Shown one piece after another: positions 17,652 to 27,084 of a stretch of DNA of 64,000 nt. Both the position numbers and the translations under genes were made by a program. The notes beneath the pieces are model-generated. The model saw only the letters and a program-made list of their open reading frames with translations. It did no database searches and had not been told where the DNA came from. Each line of letters opens with the position of its first letter. Positions within the stretch are counted from its first letter, which is position 1. The stretch is from Iodobacter fluviatilis (GTDB lineage Bacteria; Pseudomonadota; Gammaproteobacteria; Burkholderiales; Chitinibacteraceae): NCBI RefSeq assembly GCF_004194535.1, contig NZ_CP025781.1:3472001-3536000 (forward strand), written 5' to 3'.

Positions 17652-19051
17652 GTAGGTTTTCGTGTGGGCTGGCCTTATTGTGCGCTCTGCTGTTTGCTGC
17701 CATTCTGACTTTTGTTTCTGTGCCTGCCATGCTGATGAGCATGCTAGCCGCGGTGGTGGCCTTAGTCATTGTCCGCCAACCTTTTAGCGGGCTATTGATG
17801 TTTGCTTTTGTGGCGACCTTTATTCCCTATACCACGGTCAATATCGGCATGCGGGTGACGATCTCTGAGGCCTTGCTCGGTTTGGTATGGCTGGGGGTTT
17901 TTCTGCAGATGGTTCAGGGGCAGCTGTCTTGGCAGTCTGGCAAAACGGAATCCCGCTTACGTTTGTTGATGCTGTACAGTGCGCTGCCTTTTATATTTGG
18001 CCAGCTGATGATTAATGCAGAAGGCAACGGCCTTGTGAACTGGCTACGCTGGCTGATTAATTTATCGCCGTTATTTTTATTCCCTATTTTGGTAAAAAGC
18101 CCGCAGCAGCGGGATCAATTGATTGTTTCACTGCTACTTGGCTCGTTAACAATGTTGTTGTTATCGGTAGGGATGTTTTTAAAGGATCACAACGCCAATA
18201 GCTTTATTGTGATTCTAGAAAAGCTGAAATACGCCCATCCTGAGGCGGTGAAAGATATTTTTTCGGCTAATTTCTCCCGCATGGCATCACCTTGGGTGCA
18301 CCCTAATCTAACCGGAGGCGTGCTGGCGCTATTTCTGCCGCTAGCCTTTTTCTATGCGCTTTTACAAAGCGGTTGGCGGCGTTTGTTGGGTTTTAGTGTG
18401 GCAATCCTTGGGGCTGCAGGGCTGCTGTTTAGTAGCTCGCGCGGTGCCATTGTGAGCTTGGCATTGGTGCTGTTTTGGCTCACCTCTGTCCGTGCGCCTT
18501 ATGCTGGGCGAGTGATTGGGCTGGCGCTAGCGTTAGGGGCTGCGTTGGTCGTGTTTTACCCGCCTTTACAGGAACGGCTGGCGACGACTTTTTCATCGAC
18601 CAATGCCAGTACTGAGATTCGCATGGATGAATACCGGCGTTTCCCTGATGCAATGGCCCGCTATCCGCTGGGTATTGGTTTCAAAATTGATCCGCCACCA
18701 CCCGCTACGGGCTTGTTGGGGATTTCTAATTTGTGGCTAAACTATGTTTACAAACTGGGGCTGCCTGGCATGTTGTTGTTTATTGCCGTAACGCTGGCGT
18801 GGTGGCGTGAGTGCAGGCCGGTGGACAGACTCTCAAAGCTGAATGCGGAACGAAGCATATGGGTGGGCTCAGGGGCGGGGGTGCTGGCGGCACTGCTGAC
18901 TGGGCTGTTTGATCACTACTATAGCTTTACCATGGTGCTGATTGCCTTATTCTGGTTAGTGATGGCCATTAATCTGCAATCTGCACGTCGCTTAAATCAG
19001 AACCATGAGCCGCTTCCTAGAGCGGATCTTTATAGGAAGAGCTCGCTATGA
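17648..19051 (+). CDS. O-antigen ligase/polymerase family protein (Wzy-like)
   Basis: A 467 aa integral membrane protein with around twelve helices and a large periplasmic loop between about residues 300 and 370 (STNASTEIRMDEYRRFPDAM), as in Wzy_C/WaaL proteins. In this locus it would polymerise repeat units on the periplasmic face, with the co-polymerase at 10772 setting length and the flippase at 19908 supplying units. ATGA overlaps join it to the genes on both sides. Confidence 0.85.
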   Translation: MSRFSCGLALLCALLFAAILTFVSVPAMLMSMLAAVVALVIVRQPFSGLLMFAFVATFIPYTTVNIGMRVTISEALLGLVWLGVFLQMVQGQLSWQSGKTESRLRLLMLYSALPFIFGQLMINAEGNGLVNWLRWLINLSPLFLFPILVKSPQQRDQLIVSLLLGSLTMLLLSVGMFLKDHNANSFIVILEKLKYAHPEAVKDIFSANFSRMASPWVHPNLTGGVLALFLPLAFFYALLQSGWRRLLGFSVAILGAAGLLFSSSRGAIVSLALVLFWLTSVRAPYAGRVIGLALALGAALVVFYPPLQERLATTFSSTNASTEIRMDEYRRFPDAMARYPLGIGFKIDPPPPATGLLGISNLWLNYVYKLGLPGMLLFIAVTLAWWRECRPVDRLSKLNAERSIWVGSGAGVLAALLTGLFDHYYSFTMVLIALFWLVMAINLQSARRLNQNHEPLPRADLYRKSSL

Positions 19052-19869
19052 AACATCGTGTTTATCATTCCACGGCACTGCGCAGTCAGCTGGATCAGTA
19101 TGCGCAACAACTGGTGGTAGATTCGGCAGAACTGGCAAAAAGCTATGAATGGATGCTGGCAAATGAGGTGGTGTTTGAAGAGGGCGATGTTGCCAACCCG
19201 CGCGTATCCATCTGCTCGGTTAATATCGAAACTCGGATCGATCAGCCTTTGGCTAGGCGCTTTTATGCTTTGCTGCGCGATGAGCTTCCTACCACGCTAG
19301 TTCCCCGCTACGGCATTAACTGGCCCACGTTTAAAGACCGCTGGTTGCGGGTTTGGGAGCAGTGTTACAACATTCTGATTAATAAAATTCCAAGCCATCA
19401 TGTAAGGCTGGCTTGGCTGCGCCTTGGTGGGGCAAAAATTGGCAAGGGCTCGGCCGTCTGGCGCACGACAGAAATTCTGGGTGTAGAAAACCTAGTGATC
19501 GGGGATGACAGTTGCATTGCTTGGCACTGCCAGGTTGATGCCCGTGCAGGGTTGATTATTGGCGACCATGTGGCGGTGGCCTCGTATGCCAAAATTATTG
19601 CAGGTAGCCATGATTTAACTGCACCGGAGTTCTGGTCTGTTTCTGCGCCGATTTACATTGATGATTATGCATGGATTGCCACAGGAGCACTGATTGGCCA
19701 CGGCTCGCGCATAGGGCGTGGTGCTGTAGTTACCGCTAATACACTGGTCAGCAAAGAAATTGCCCCTTATAAAATTGTCGGCGGCTCAGGGGCCAAAGTG
19801 ATGGGCGAACGTCCGCATGATTTAAATTACAAAGTGGGCGGAAAAGGCCTATTTACCCTGTTTTATTAA
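19048..19869 (+). CDS. hexapeptide-repeat (WcaF/LbH) acyltransferase
   Basis: A 273 aa protein whose second half is a left-handed beta-helix acyltransferase: IGKGSAVWRTTEILGVENL, IGDDSCIAWHCQVDARAGLI, IIAGSHDL with the catalytic-type histidine, and IGRGAVVTANTLVSKEIAPY. The first 110 residues are not conserved hexapeptide sequence. It probably O-acetylates the polysaccharide or its lipid-linked unit, like WcaF of colanic acid loci. It lies between the polymerase (four-base overlap) and the flippase. Confidence 0.83.
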   Translation: MKHRVYHSTALRSQLDQYAQQLVVDSAELAKSYEWMLANEVVFEEGDVANPRVSICSVNIETRIDQPLARRFYALLRDELPTTLVPRYGINWPTFKDRWLRVWEQCYNILINKIPSHHVRLAWLRLGGAKIGKGSAVWRTTEILGVENLVIGDDSCIAWHCQVDARAGLIIGDHVAVASYAKIIAGSHDLTAPEFWSVSAPIYIDDYAWIATGALIGHGSRIGRGAVVTANTLVSKEIAPYKIVGGSGAKVMGERPHDLNYKVGGKGLFTLFY

Positions 19870-19907
19870 AGGTTAATTTTGAGCCTATTGTTTGAGCTGA
19901 GCTAACC

Positions 19908-21314
19908 ATGCTAAGTAGCACTTTTTTACTGACGCTGGCCACCCTAGCTGGGCTGATTCTTGGCTTTGGGCGTGAATGGCTGCTGGTAGCGGATTGGGGG
20001 GCGGGAGGGCGTACCGATGCCTATCTGGTCGCCCTATTTTTACCTGAAGCATTACGCACCATGCTCGCCGGAGGCTTGTTGTCGGCGGCGGCTCTGCCGC
20101 TTTTGCAAGCTCACCCCTCACGCAATCGCTGGCTGGCAGGGCAAATCCGGCAGTTTTTATGGTTGGGGCTGCTTTTAGCATTGCTAATCACCCTTGCGGC
20201 GCCTTATCTGGTCAGAGTCATAGGGCCTGGCTTATCCGTGGCGGATGCAATACTAGCCACAGAGGCGCTGCGCTGGCTTGCATGGGTGATTCCTGGCTTG
20301 ATGCTGCAGGCCATTTTAACTATCCCCGCTCAGGCCGATGGCCGCTTTGTGTTGCCGGGGCTGGGGTCGTTCTTATTTAATCTGCCCGTGGTGCTGTATC
20401 TCTGGGTGGCGAAAAAAACGGCCGACCCCGTGGTGCTGGCTCAGTGTTTTATTTTGGGCAGTGTTTTGATGGTGCTGCTTTTATTGCCTTCGGCTTGGCG
20501 CACGGGCTGGCGGCCTTGGTATCGCCCCCTTGCTGGTGATCATGCCGCCTTATGGAAGCAGCTTTGGCCGCTGTTGAGCAGCAGTGCCGCCAGCCAAGGG
20601 CTAAGTTTGCTGGAAAGACTTGTGGCCTCCTTGCTGGGGGAAGGATCGGTCACTTTACTGAATCTAGCGCGTAAATTAGTCAACATCCCGCTGATTGCTC
20701 TGATGAGCCTCAATCAAGTACTGCTGGGGAAAATGAGCGGCGAGGGGGCATCAGCGCGGCGGCAGATGCTAGATACGGGCCTGCTACTGTGCACTTTGCT
20801 GACACTGCCTGCCGCCGTAGGATTGATAGCGGCTGCACCGGCCTTAGTGGATTTACTTCTGCCTGCTGGCCTAGCCTCTGGCCCGCTCCCAGCTTTACTG
20901 GCTTTATTTGCGGTATCGATTATTTTTGGCGCATGGAATGCTTTGCTGGCACGTTATTACTATGCTGCTGCCAATACCCGTACCCCTTTAATCTGCGAGC
21001 TAAGCGGCAGTGTAATACAAGCGATGCTCTTGCTTGGCTTACCCGTTTTTTTTGGGGTATGGGGGATTGCTGCTGCGGTGATGGGGGGGGTATTAAGCAC
21101 CGGTTTGCTGCTTTGCCGCAAGATTGACCAAGCCTTATTAAGTAAGCTGTTGCAATGGGGGGCCGGTGCTTTATTACTCTGTGCTGCAGCGGGGCTGGTC
21201 TTTAACTGGACAACTCAGGGGCGGTTGGTGCAGCTTGGTGCTGCTGTATTTGCGGCGCTGCTGCTCTTTGCCATAGGGGCTTATCGATTTAAAAAATATT
21301 TAGCTAGTTTATGA
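19908..21314 (+). CDS. MurJ/MviN-like flippase (probable Wzx role)
   Basis: A 468 aa MOP-superfamily membrane protein with about fourteen helices. The motif GREWLLVADWGAGGRTDAYL near the N-terminus matches the MurJ/MviN branch rather than classical Wzx. As the last gene of the polysaccharide operon it probably flips undecaprenyl-linked repeat units, not lipid II. A run of eight G (21072-21079) lies inside the reading frame and keeps it intact. The gene is followed by a perfect 28-bp palindrome. Confidence 0.82.
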   Translation: MLSSTFLLTLATLAGLILGFGREWLLVADWGAGGRTDAYLVALFLPEALRTMLAGGLLSAAALPLLQAHPSRNRWLAGQIRQFLWLGLLLALLITLAAPYLVRVIGPGLSVADAILATEALRWLAWVIPGLMLQAILTIPAQADGRFVLPGLGSFLFNLPVVLYLWVAKKTADPVVLAQCFILGSVLMVLLLLPSAWRTGWRPWYRPLAGDHAALWKQLWPLLSSSAASQGLSLLERLVASLLGEGSVTLLNLARKLVNIPLIALMSLNQVLLGKMSGEGASARRQMLDTGLLLCTLLTLPAAVGLIAAAPALVDLLLPAGLASGPLPALLALFAVSIIFGAWNALLARYYYAAANTRTPLICELSGSVIQAMLLLGLPVFFGVWGIAAAVMGGVLSTGLLLCRKIDQALLSKLLQWGAGALLLCAAAGLVFNWTTQGRLVQLGAAVFAALLLFAIGAYRFKKYLASL

Positions 21315-21343
21315 GCAGGTTTTCTTGGTTTGATGCCATCTAT

Positions 21344-21371
21344 CTGAATAAAGACCTAGGTCTTTATTCAG
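21344..21371. terminator. 28-bp perfect palindrome between convergent genes
   Basis: The left half CTGAATAAAGACCT is followed directly by its exact reverse complement. It sits 30 bases after the flippase stop and 28 bases after the end of the convergent dienelactone hydrolase gene. A hairpin of this length could serve as a bidirectional transcription stop. There is no long T run, so a protein-binding site is the alternative. Confidence 0.55.
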
Positions 21372-21399
21372 AAAGGGCAACACGCCGCCGTTTGGGGTC

Positions 21400-22137
21400 T
21401 TAGGCTAAAACACGGCCAAATAAACCAAGCGCAGACTGATAGCCAAGCATGGCTAATTGCGCGTCGTAGCGATGGCCTTCATCACGCATAAAGGCATGCT
21501 GACCATTGACTTCGTGCCAGCTAAAGTTAATGTCTGCTGCTGAGAGTTGTTGATAAACCAATGCGCGGCCTGCGGCGGGGATATGTGGGTCTTGCTTGCC
21601 CCAGAACATCAGTAGTTCGCCAGAAATATCGGCGAGTCTGTCCATGCTGTGCTGGCCTGCTTGGTTTGGAATAACACGGGTGTGCAGATCGGTAGGGTAA
21701 AAGCAGGCCGTGGCTTTGATTTGTGGCTGTAAGGCCGCTCGGAAAGCCAGATGGCCACCGATGCAAAAGCCCATCGCACCGATTTGCCCGTTGCACCAGG
21801 GCTGATCCGCCAGCCAAGTAATCATGGCCTGATTATCGGTGTCGTAGCTTTCAATAGATTTACCCATCTTATCGCTATTACCTTTATCGCTGCCGGCTTG
21901 ATCGTACGCCAGCACCGTGCCGAGGGGGTTTAGCTCATGAAAAATTTCTGGTACTAGCACCGCATAGCCATGCCCAGCCATCAGTCTTGCCGCGCGTTCA
22001 ATCGGGCCGGTCTGCTGAAAAATCTCTGAATATAGCAAGATCACCGGATAGGCTTTATCGCCCTCTGGTCGGTGCACATAGGTGCGCATCAGGCCGGTGG
22101 GGGTAGCAAGATCGACAATCTCTTTCTGGATAATCAT
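21400..22137 (-). CDS. dienelactone hydrolase family protein
   Basis: A 245 aa alpha/beta hydrolase. The nucleophile elbow GFCIGGHLAFRAA uses cysteine, as in dienelactone hydrolases. The acid is in WGKQDPHIPA and the histidine in NGQHAFMRDEGHRYD. Length and order fit the DLH family, but physiological substrates of most such enzymes are unknown. It lies 51 bases downstream of the ETF-QO gene on the same strand and may be co-transcribed with it. Confidence 0.87.
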   Translation of the reverse strand: MIIQKEIVDLATPTGLMRTYVHRPEGDKAYPVILLYSEIFQQTGPIERAARLMAGHGYAVLVPEIFHELNPLGTVLAYDQAGSDKGNSDKMGKSIESYDTDNQAMITWLADQPWCNGQIGAMGFCIGGHLAFRAALQPQIKATACFYPTDLHTRVIPNQAGQHSMDRLADISGELLMFWGKQDPHIPAAGRALVYQQLSAADINFSWHEVNGQHAFMRDEGHRYDAQLAMLGYQSALGLFGRVLA

Positions 22138-22188
22138 ATTATTCCTTGGTATGTAGCGAGGGCATACTGCTTATGCCCTCGCGGTACA

Positions 22189-23847
22189 TTACATATTCGG
22201 ATAATGAGGCCCGCCGCCGCCTTCTGGTGTTGTCCACGTGATATTTTGCGTTGGATCTTTAATATCGCAGGTTTTGCAGTGAATACAGTTTTGCGCATTG
22301 ATGTGCGGGCGAGGGCCTGTGTCCGTTTGGATTACTTCATATACACCCGCTGGGCAATAGCGACTTTCAGGTGAATTATATAGAGCAATGTTAACTTTGA
22401 TCGCAAGTTCAATATCGGCCAAGTGCAAATGACAGGGCTGGTTTTCTTCGTGGTTTACATTAGATATATAAACTGACGACAGTTTATCAAAGCTTACCTT
22501 ACCATCTGGCTTAGGGTAGTTAATTGGCGAGCATTCATTAGCAGGCTTTAGGCAAGCATGGTCAGGTTTGTTATGGCGGAAAGTCCAAGGCAGGCGCACG
22601 CCAAAGCTGGCTAGCCACATCTCAAAACCACCATACATTGAACCAAAAATATTGCCGAATTTTGACAGCGCAGGCTTGATATTTCTGACCTTATCTAAAT
22701 CCTGCCAAACCCAAGAGGCTTTAATCGCCGCCGGATAAGCAATTAGCTCATCGTTGCTGCGGCCTGCCGCGAGTGCTTCCACCACGGCCTCGGCGGCTAG
22801 CATGCCACTCTTCATCGCATTATGTGTGCCCTTAATGCGTGGCACATTTAAAAAGCCTGCAGCACAGCCGATCAGCGCGCCACCTGGGAAAGTCAGTTCT
22901 GGAATGGATTGCAAACCGCCTTCAGAGATTGCTCTTGCCCCGTAGCTTAAGCGTTTGCCGCCTTCAAACAGGCCGCGAATACTTGGGTGTGTTTTAAAAC
23001 GTTGAAATTCATCAAAAGGACTGAGGTTTGGGTTGCTGTAGTTCAAATGCACGACAAAGCCAACGGCCACCAGATTGTCTTCTAGGTGATAAATAAACGA
23101 GCCGCCGCCGGTGCTGTTGTCCAGCGGCCAGCCTTGAGAATGGCTCACAAGGCCGGGTTGATGTTTGCTTGGTGCAACCTGCCACAGCTCTTTAAAGCCG
23201 ATGCCGTATTTTTGTGTGTCAGCCTGATCGCGTAAATTAAATTGCGCTTCTAGCATCTTGGTCAGTGAACCACGCACACCTTCGCCGATCAGCGTGTATT
23301 TAGCGTGCAACTCCATGCCGGCTGCAAAATCAGCTTTTTGCTTACCCGCTTTATCTAATCCCATATCGCCTGTTACCACGCCTTTTACTGCGCCGTTTTC
23401 ATGGTAAAGCACATCAGCGGCGGTAAAGCCGGGGTAGATTTCTACACCAAGGCCCTCGGCTTGTTCCGCCAGCCAGCGGCAAACATTGCCAAGGCTGACG
23501 ATATACGCGCCGTGGTTATTCATCAGTGGGGGAAGTAGCAGGTTGGGGATGCGGAAAGCCTGATCTTCATCCAGTAGCAGAAAGTGGTCGTCTGTCACTG
23601 GCGTTTTAAGCGGAGCACCTAGCACCTTCCAATCTGGGATCAGCTCATCTAGTGCAATCGGATCAATCACCGCGCCGCTCAGAATATGCGCGCCAACCTC
23701 TGCGCCTTTTTCTAAAATACAGACGCTGATTTCTTGGTTTGCTTTGGCCGCCAACTGCTTAACGCGAATCGCCGCCGATAAGCCAGCCGGGCCAGCGCCC
23801 ACAATCAAAACATCGTATTCCATCACATCGCGGGTGATTGCTTGCAT
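22189..23847 (-). CDS. electron transfer flavoprotein-ubiquinone oxidoreductase
   Basis: About 552 aa. It moves electrons from reduced ETF to the ubiquinone pool at the inner membrane. FAD site: YDVLIVGAGPAGLSAAIRVK at the N-terminus. Ubiquinone and FAD domains follow (GALIGCAAGFLNVPRIKGTH). The C-terminal 4Fe-4S ferredoxin motif is NCIHCKTCDIKDPTQNITW. The ATG at 23847 has AAGGAA six bases upstream and is preferred over the ATG six codons earlier. Its electron donor is encoded 3 kb away by etfBA at 27085-28764. Confidence 0.95.
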   Translation of the reverse strand: MQAITRDVMEYDVLIVGAGPAGLSAAIRVKQLAAKANQEISVCILEKGAEVGAHILSGAVIDPIALDELIPDWKVLGAPLKTPVTDDHFLLLDEDQAFRIPNLLLPPLMNNHGAYIVSLGNVCRWLAEQAEGLGVEIYPGFTAADVLYHENGAVKGVVTGDMGLDKAGKQKADFAAGMELHAKYTLIGEGVRGSLTKMLEAQFNLRDQADTQKYGIGFKELWQVAPSKHQPGLVSHSQGWPLDNSTGGGSFIYHLEDNLVAVGFVVHLNYSNPNLSPFDEFQRFKTHPSIRGLFEGGKRLSYGARAISEGGLQSIPELTFPGGALIGCAAGFLNVPRIKGTHNAMKSGMLAAEAVVEALAAGRSNDELIAYPAAIKASWVWQDLDKVRNIKPALSKFGNIFGSMYGGFEMWLASFGVRLPWTFRHNKPDHACLKPANECSPINYPKPDGKVSFDKLSSVYISNVNHEENQPCHLHLADIELAIKVNIALYNSPESRYCPAGVYEVIQTDTGPRPHINAQNCIHCKTCDIKDPTQNITWTTPEGGGGPHYPNM

Positions 23848-24003
23848 GGGTGTTCCTTGTTGCATTGTATTTTATATATGGCAGGGCGTTTTCCCTGCAA
23901 CAGGGGGCGCATTATCGCACAAGGCGAAGTCTTATTGAGCGGCGGCGCTTTGCTTAGCATCAAACTAAGTGGCAAACTTATTATTACTAATAAAGGAGAT
24001 TGT

Positions 24004-24486
24004 ATGCTGGAAGTCATTCAGGCTGATTTATCCCATCCACAGCATGCCGAGGCGGTGGTGTATTTATTAAATCAATATGCGCTTGATCCTATGGGTGGTT
24101 ATCAGGCTTTATCACCCTTTGCTCATGCCAATTTAATTACGGAATTAAAAAAACGCAGTACCGTGCATATCGTGCTGGCGTTTAGCGATGGCGCACCTGC
24201 GGGCTTGGCGATTTGTATTGAAGGCTTTTCAACCTTTGCCTGCCAGCCGCTGCTGAATATTCATGATTTTGCGGTGCACCCCGATTTTAGAGGGGTGGGG
24301 ATTTCTAAGCTGGTGATGGCTAAGGTGATTGAGGTTGCGCGTGGCTTAGGCTGTTGCAAAATCACTTTAGAAGTATTGGAAGGCAATACGCCTGCTTATT
24401 CGCTCTATAAAGCAGTTGGCTTTGTAAATTTTGAGCTGGACCCAAAACTGGGCCACGCATCGATGATGCAGCTAAAGTTAGTGTAA
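24004..24486 (+). CDS. GNAT family N-acetyltransferase
   Basis: A 160 aa acetyltransferase. The acetyl-CoA pyrophosphate loop is HPDFRGVGISKLVMAKV (R/QxxGxG/A type), with the C-terminal motif LEVLEGNTPAYSLYKAVGF. The start at 24004 follows AAAGGAG at ideal spacing; in-frame ATGs further upstream overlap the divergent ETF-QO start region and are unlikely. Substrate unknown. The gene ends seven bases before the first copy of the 168-bp fold-back repeat. Confidence 0.88.
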   Translation: MLEVIQADLSHPQHAEAVVYLLNQYALDPMGGYQALSPFAHANLITELKKRSTVHIVLAFSDGAPAGLAICIEGFSTFACQPLLNIHDFAVHPDFRGVGISKLVMAKVIEVARGLGCCKITLEVLEGNTPAYSLYKAVGFVNFELDPKLGHASMMQLKLV

Positions 24487-24492
24487 TCGTCT

Positions 24493-24660
24493 CTAGCAGC
24501 CTGTCGGACTTAGCATCAGTCAGCTGCAAAATCACCTGATCGGACCATATTTCAACAGATTTTTGACCAATAACTCGTTATTGACGCTGCAAATCCGGCA
24601 AAATCTGGTATCGATCATGCGATTTTTCGCTTCGACCATCTAAGTCCGACAGGCTGCTAG
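24493..24660 (+). repeat. 168-bp fold-back (MITE-like) repeat, copy 1
   Basis: A 168-bp element bounded by perfect 21-bp inverted ends that read CTAGCAGCCTGTCGGACTTAG inward from each side. The interior is itself an imperfect inverted repeat folding about AATAACTCGTTATT, so the whole element could form one long hairpin. A second copy of identical length and about 95 percent identity by eye (8 differences) is at 33104-33271 in the same orientation. It encodes nothing. It sits just after a stop codon, as does the other copy. Confidence 0.85.
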
Positions 24661-24895
24661 CTAATCCTTGTTTAAATCACGAATAGTGGCATCGGTGTTT
24701 TTATCTTCCCTGAGACAAGCCGATCGAGGAATAAATAAGACGAAGGTATCGTCAATTTGTGTTTAAGCGAAGTGAGTTGAATGCAGAGAGTGAACCACGC
24801 GGAGCGGGACGCACGCACCAAAATGAACGTGCCGAAGGCACTAAAAAACAATTGTTGTACAACATCGTTTACGCAACAGACTAAGGACGCGTACC

Positions 24896-25297
24896 ATGGC
24901 CGCCCTTAAGCCTTACAGGCAGGATAACAATATGAATGCTGGACTAACAGACGACGAATTTGAAGCGCTTAAAGAAGTAAGCCGTGGCTTAAAAAGCAAA
25001 AGGCTTAGCCCATTGGTGTTGAAATATGCCAAGCTTCTTTCTGGCCTTAAATACGTGGATTATGGCCGTAATGGCATTATGAAAATCACCGAAAGAGGCA
25101 CGCAAACGCTGTTTATGAAGCATTGCATCGATGGTTTACGCAAAATTGCAGCAAATCCTATCGCTCTGCTGGATGCAAATGTGAAAGAGTTTCTGCTTAA
25201 GAAATCTCATATCAGCTCGATTGAAGGCGCCGTAGGTTATGAGATTACGGCTAAGGGCGCAGAGTCTTTGGCGGATATCGATGCACAAAAAAGGTAA
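24896..25297 (+). CDS. small protein of unknown function, possible winged-helix fold
   Basis: A 133 aa soluble protein that I do not recognise. Two ITxxG-type turns (MKITERGTQTL at about residue 63 and YEITAKGAESL at about 118) resemble the wing and turn pattern of winged-helix DNA-binding proteins, each preceded by helical sequence. That is only a resemblance. The ATG at 24896 has AAGGA eight bases upstream; another ATG at 24932, also with AGGA before it, would shorten it by twelve residues. Neighbours give no clue. The 235 bases before it hold no recognisable feature. Confidence 0.55.
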   Translation: MAALKPYRQDNNMNAGLTDDEFEALKEVSRGLKSKRLSPLVLKYAKLLSGLKYVDYGRNGIMKITERGTQTLFMKHCIDGLRKIAANPIALLDANVKEFLLKKSHISSIEGAVGYEITAKGAESLADIDAQKR

Positions 25298-25375
25298 AAC
25301 GGTTTAGCTGGGGCTGGAGCTAGCGGTTTATCTGAGCTGAATGTTATGGCTTATCAATGAACGATGCGGCTCACG

Positions 25376-25837
25376 TCAGCGGGGGCGCTTTATGTTTGAT
25401 TCAAGGTATCGTTTTATTGCAAATAGTCTTTTATTCATGTCGCTTGCAAAGAGGTGAGAAGTAATAGGTAGTAATAAACGACCAATAACACCACCCTTTA
25501 ATTCAAAATGGTATGTAAAAGTTAGTTTTGATCTTTGCTCGTTGATTTTCTTTACGTTCCAAGCGCCGCTGAACCGCTTAAGGATAAATGGGCCTTTGAT
25601 CATCGTGACAGCGGCTACGTGGGGGCGGTTAAACGAAATATAGCGTGAGATCATCACTGATCCATATCGGTTTTGGCAGAATGAATCGACGCCAATACCC
25701 GCTTCGTCAGCATTGCCAAGTAGATAAGCTTTAGTAAGGTATGAATCCCAATCAAGGCGTTTTGCATAGTCTTGCGTCAGATCAAACACTTCTACTTGTG
25801 GTCGATTTATCTCAATTTGGCGTTTTATGGTTTTCAT
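25376..25837 (-). CDS. SRPBCC/polyketide cyclase-like protein
   Basis: A 153 aa protein with the START/SRPBCC layout. The N-terminal strand is IKRQIEINRPQVEVFDLTQD, then YAKRLDWDSYLTKAYLL. A central strand (NRYGSVMISRYISFNRPHVA) is followed by a long C-terminal helix ending KRYLESNIKRPR. Such proteins bind hydrophobic ligands; the ligand is not known. No signal peptide. It lies alone between a small + gene and the LysR gene. Confidence 0.72.
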   Translation of the reverse strand: MKTIKRQIEINRPQVEVFDLTQDYAKRLDWDSYLTKAYLLGNADEAGIGVDSFCQNRYGSVMISRYISFNRPHVAAVTMIKGPFILKRFSGAWNVKKINEQRSKLTFTYHFELKGGVIGRLLLPITSHLFASDMNKRLFAIKRYLESNIKRPR

Positions 25838-25922
25838 AAGAGCGCCACTACGGCATTGCCAATCTAGGAAAATCCATGTTTACCCATTCTTTTGTTTTAG
25901 CCGTCAAGGTATAAGCCTTTTG

Positions 25923-26843
25923 TTAGGGTTTTAGAATAATTTGATCACTACTTGCTACCCCAGCCGCCACTTCTTTGCAGCGCTCAATAAATAGCGCCAT
26001 GCCGGGGGTGATAAATTTTTGCCGATGCCAGATAAAATGGAATTGCCGTTTAAAATCTAAGCCAGCTACAGGGATTTCTACTAAGCTGCCACGGCGAAAC
26101 GCTTCTTTTAGTGCTAAGCGCGAAATACAGGCAATGCCCATGCCGGATTCCACCGCACGTTTAATCGCCTCGGTATGTTCTAGCGCCAAGCGAATATCCA
26201 GCTGAGATAAAACATGCCGCATACCATGCTCAAAGGTTTGCCGTGTGCCTGATCCAGTTTCACGGGCAATCCATGGCGTAGCGATTAAATCATCTAAAGT
26301 AACGACCGCCTTATGGCTGAGCGGATGATCGGGCGCGGCAAAAATCACTAGCTCGTCGCCTACCCAAGGAGCCGCAATTAAATCAGGGTGCGAGCAATCC
26401 CCTTCGATCAAGCCAAAATCCAACTGAAATTGCGCAACCTTGCTCACAATATTGGCAGTGTTATGTACGTCCAGATCAATACGGCAACCAGGATGGCTTT
26501 GCATAAATTCGCCGATTAACAGCGTGGCAAGGTAATTACCGATGGTTAGTGTGGCACCAATACGCATAGGGCCAAAGCCAGTTTTACCTTCTAAGAGGGC
26601 TTCAACTTCAGAGGCGCGATCGAGCAGCTCAATCGCACGGGGCAAAATAATGTGTCCCAACTCGTTCAACTGTAGCTTTTTGCCTACCCGATCAAACAAC
26701 TTAAGCTTAAACTGCCGCTCAAATTCGGTTAGCGAAGTGCTGGTTGCCGATTGGCTCATCCCCAGAGATTCTGCCGCCCGTGAAACATTTTCACTGCGGG
26801 CTACGGCGGTAAATACTTCGAGCTGTCTGAGGGTGTAGTTCAT
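25923..26843 (-). CDS. LysR-type transcriptional regulator
   Basis: A 306 aa regulator. The N-terminal winged helix-turn-helix is LRQLEVFTAVARSENVSRAA with ESLGMSQSATSTSLTEFE. A substrate-binding domain runs from about residue 90 to the end (MRIGATLTIGNYLATLLIGE). It is transcribed away from etfBA across a 241-bp region, so control of etfBA is plausible but not shown. The effector is unknown. Confidence 0.88.
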   Translation of the reverse strand: MNYTLRQLEVFTAVARSENVSRAAESLGMSQSATSTSLTEFERQFKLKLFDRVGKKLQLNELGHIILPRAIELLDRASEVEALLEGKTGFGPMRIGATLTIGNYLATLLIGEFMQSHPGCRIDLDVHNTANIVSKVAQFQLDFGLIEGDCSHPDLIAAPWVGDELVIFAAPDHPLSHKAVVTLDDLIATPWIARETGSGTRQTFEHGMRHVLSQLDIRLALEHTEAIKRAVESGMGIACISRLALKEAFRRGSLVEIPVAGLDFKRQFHFIWHRQKFITPGMALFIERCKEVAAGVASSDQIILKP

Positions 26844-26869
26844 GGCGTGTTCGATTGGTTAAAAATAGC

Positions 26870-26953
26870 TAGGGTGTGCCCATTTTTGTGCCCACGTTTT
26901 ACTGCCAGCGTGTTGTTCGCGTGGGCAAGGTAAAGCATTTTGCCCACCCTACA
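26870..26953. repeat. interspersed hairpin repeat with GTGGGCAA/TTGCCCAC arms
   Basis: Within the LysR-etfB intergenic region, GTGGGCAA (26921-26928) pairs with TTGCCCAC (26940-26947). A related GTGTGCCC and GTGCCCACG lie just upstream, ending in CCCTAC. The arrangement looks like a degenerate fold-back repeat of the kind scattered in betaproteobacterial genomes. A TATAAT at 26968-26973, about 110 bases before etfB, could be the etfB -10 box. Confidence 0.45.
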
Positions 26954-27084
26954 AAACGAGCTTTGTTTATAATACAGGCCTTTATGGCTAGCATATCTGC
27001 TAAATAGAATATCTTTATCAAAGAATAGTATTTACCAGATATTGTACATTGTCCTAAAATACGTCGCTACTGAGGAGGGATTTT

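Noticed and set aside
21072-21079. Run of eight G in the flippase gene as a frameshift site
   Set aside because: The frame continues normally; kept only as a comparison for the true frameshifts.
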